Below are positions 14,584-16,298 of a stretch of DNA of 16,298 nucleotides, in pieces (the first letter of the stretch is position 1; each line of letters opens with the position of its first letter). The stretch is from Hyphomicrobiales bacterium (GTDB lineage: Bacteria > Pseudomonadota > Alphaproteobacteria > Rhizobiales > Xanthobacteraceae). The DNA lies in the NCBI GenBank assembly GCA_016201085.1, contig JACQDO010000247.1:1-16298 (forward strand). Reading direction: 5' to 3'. The notes beneath the pieces are model-generated. The model did not search any database, was not told where the DNA came from, and saw only the letters and a program-made list of their open reading frames with translations. Position numbers and translations under genes: made by a program.

Positions 14584-16289
14584 GCCGCGGCGCCGGGTTT
14601 CTTGAGATTGACGTTGGCGTGGAAATCGCGACCATTGCCGGTGGCCGCGACGAAGCCGGCGCGGATGGTGAAATCGCCGAAGCGTTCGCCCTTCTGCCGC
14701 GAGGCCGCATAGGCGGCAAAGATCGGATCGAGCGCGGCAATAATCGCGTCGTGCTCGAGGTCCTCGGCATAGAGCTTGGATAGCCGCGAGCCGTCGAAGG
14801 CGGCGCCGAGATAAAGATTGTAGCGGCCCGGCCCTTTGCCGACCAAGCCGATCTCGGCGAGATAAGGCCGCGCGCAGCCGTTCGGGCAGCCGGTCATGCG
14901 GATGACGATGTCGTCTTGCGACAGGCCGTGCGCCGCCAGTTTCTCGTCCAGCGCGGTGATCAGGTCCGGCAGGTAGCGCTCGCTTTCGGCCAGCGCCAGG
15001 CCGCAGGTCGGCAGCGCGACGCAGGCCATCGAATTGCGCCGCAGGCCCGACCACGGCGCCAGCAGGCCGGTCCCCACCATCGCCCAGTGAATCTTCTTTT
15101 GCTTCTCGACCGGGATATTGGCAACGATCAAATGCTGATTGGGTGTGATGCGGAAATCGCCGTCATGATTTTGCGCGATTTTGCGCAGTGCCGCCATCTG
15201 CTTCTCGAACAGCCGCCCGTTCGGCACGAACAGCGTGAGGTGGCTGCGGCCGTTGTCACCCGCGCTCCAGCCGTAGCTGTCGCCCTGCGAAGTAAACTTG
15301 AACGGCTTGGCCGCTGCGAGCGTGACGCCGGCGCGCTTTTCCACCTCGGCGCGGAAGGCCTCCAGCCCGCGATCTTCGATGGTGTATTTCAGCCGCGCGT
15401 GCTTGCGGTTTAAGCGGTCGCCCCAGTCGCGCTGCACGGTGACGACGGCCTCGGCAATCGCCACCGCATCGCGCGTCTCGCAATAGCCCAATACGTCGGC
15501 GGTGCGCGGGTAAGTATCGGGCTCGCCGTGCGTCATGCCCATGCCGCCGCCGACAGTGACGTTATAGCCGGTCGCCGCGCCCTTCTCGTCGAGGATGGCG
15601 ATGTAGCCAAGATCGTGCGCGAAGATGTCGACGTCGTTCGACGGCGGCACCGCCAGCACGATCTTGAATTTGCGCGGCAGATAGGTCTTGCCGTAGATCG
15701 GCTCCACCGCCTCGTCCTCGCCGCCGGCGATTTTCTCGCCGTCGAGCCAGATCTCGCGGTAAGCCGGCGTGCGCGGCAGCAGATGGTCGGACAGTTTGCG
15801 CGCCAGCTCCAGCGTTTCGGCATGGGCGCGCGACTGGTGCGGATTGGGATTGCACATCACATTGCGATTGACGTCGCCGCAAGCGGCGATCGAATTGAGC
15901 AGCACCGCGTCGATGCGCTGCATGGTCGCCTTCAGGTTCGACTTGATGACGCCGTGCAGCTGCACCGTCTGCCGGGTGGTCAGCTTCATGGTGCCGTTGC
16001 CGTAGTCGCGCGCGATCGCATCGAGCGCCAGCCACTGCGCCGGCGTCAGCACGCCGCCGGACACGCGCACGCGGATCATGAAGGCGAAGGCCTTCTCCAT
16101 CTTCTTGCGCGTGCGTTCCGGCCGCAGGTCGCGGTCGTCCTGCAGATACAGGCCGTGGAATTTCACCAGCTGCTGATCGTCCTCGACGATGGCGCCGGTG
16201 ACTTCCTCAGATAAGCCTTCCGCGAGCGTGCCACGCAGATAGTTGCTGGCTTCCTTGATGCGCTCGTTGCGCGAGACGTCGTCGGTCAT
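14580..16289 (-). CDS. cysI: Sulfite reductase hemoprotein beta subunit CysI
   Basis: Assimilatory sulfite reductase, six-electron reduction of sulfite to sulfide using siroheme and [4Fe-4S]. The 569-residue length matches E. coli CysI (570), and the cluster cysteines are in CVALPTC (423-429) and TGCPNGC (466-472). The N-terminal part has the CysI-type stretches SNYLRGTL, LTTRQTVQLHGVIK and CGDVNRNVMCNPNP (137-150). The start at 16289 is 9 bp from the window edge, with GAGAG just upstream; the promoter lies outside. The gene overlaps cysG copy 2 by 4 nt. No cysJ follows it here, so the NADPH-reductase partner must be elsewhere, or it may be the CysJ-like protein at 3563-5209. Confidence 0.95.
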   Translation of the reverse strand: MTDDVSRNERIKEASNYLRGTLAEGLSEEVTGAIVEDDQQLVKFHGLYLQDDRDLRPERTRKKMEKAFAFMIRVRVSGGVLTPAQWLALDAIARDYGNGTMKLTTRQTVQLHGVIKSNLKATMQRIDAVLLNSIAACGDVNRNVMCNPNPHQSRAHAETLELARKLSDHLLPRTPAYREIWLDGEKIAGGEDEAVEPIYGKTYLPRKFKIVLAVPPSNDVDIFAHDLGYIAILDEKGAATGYNVTVGGGMGMTHGEPDTYPRTADVLGYCETRDAVAIAEAVVTVQRDWGDRLNRKHARLKYTIEDRGLEAFRAEVEKRAGVTLAAAKPFKFTSQGDSYGWSAGDNGRSHLTLFVPNGRLFEKQMAALRKIAQNHDGDFRITPNQHLIVANIPVEKQKKIHWAMVGTGLLAPWSGLRRNSMACVALPTCGLALAESERYLPDLITALDEKLAAHGLSQDDIVIRMTGCPNGCARPYLAEIGLVGKGPGRYNLYLGAAFDGSRLSKLYAEDLEHDAIIAALDPIFAAYAASRQKGERFGDFTIRAGFVAATGNGRDFHANVNLKKPGAAA

Positions 16290-16298
16290 GGAACTCTC

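Noticed and set aside
1..16298. Insertion sequence, CRISPR array, tRNA or rRNA
   Set aside because: No transposase frame, terminal repeats, regularly spaced repeats or recognisable RNA-gene sequence was seen by eye; weak or degenerate cases would need a dedicated search.

Overview
This is high-GC DNA whose gene content and protein style fit an alphaproteobacterium, probably Hyphomicrobiales (a Bradyrhizobium/Xanthobacteraceae-like organism). That placement is an inference from family resemblance; no rRNA or other marker is present. Nearly the whole window is one assimilatory nitrate/nitrite/sulfite reduction locus.

Layout. Left, minus strand, read right to left as four tightly coupled genes: nirA (siroheme nitrite reductase, 5206-6975), a CysJ-like flavin reductase with an N-terminal Fe-S motif (3563-5209), nasA (molybdopterin nitrate reductase, start 3563) and a first cysG copy (siroheme synthase, start 872, running off the window). 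Centre, plus strand: a formate/nitrite-type channel (7570-8394), then a PP2C phosphatase/Ser-Thr kinase fusion with a C-terminal membrane anchor (8459-10186). Right of centre, minus strand: narK (nitrate/nitrite MFS transporter, 11419-12801) followed by a stand-alone NirB-N-terminal-like FAD/NAD(P)H reductase (10196-11407). Far right, minus strand: cysI (sulfite reductase hemoprotein, 14580-16289) overlapping a second, complete cysG (13189-14583).

How it works together. NarK and the FNT channel move nitrate and nitrite. NasA reduces nitrate to nitrite and NirA reduces nitrite to ammonium. The two flavoproteins are the likely NAD(P)H entry points, and the CysG copies make the siroheme needed by NirA and CysI. 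All three transcription units whose upstream DNA is inside the window have a -24/-12 (sigma-54) promoter, one perfect and two near-consensus. A shared dyad lies about 125-130 bp upstream of two of them, so nitrogen control through an NtrC-type activator is likely. The narK leader also holds a GC-rich stem followed by U5, which fits transcription attenuation of the NasR/NasT kind.

Most unusual features: (1) an exact 26-bp tandem duplication at the end of nasA that shifts the frame, removes the last two cysteines of its [2Fe-2S] domain and joins nasA in frame to cysG; (2) two roughly 90% identical cysG genes about 13.7 kb apart; (3) an Fe-S/ferredoxin-reductase fusion lacking the usual flavodoxin domain; (4) the phosphatase/kinase fusion downstream of the nitrite channel.
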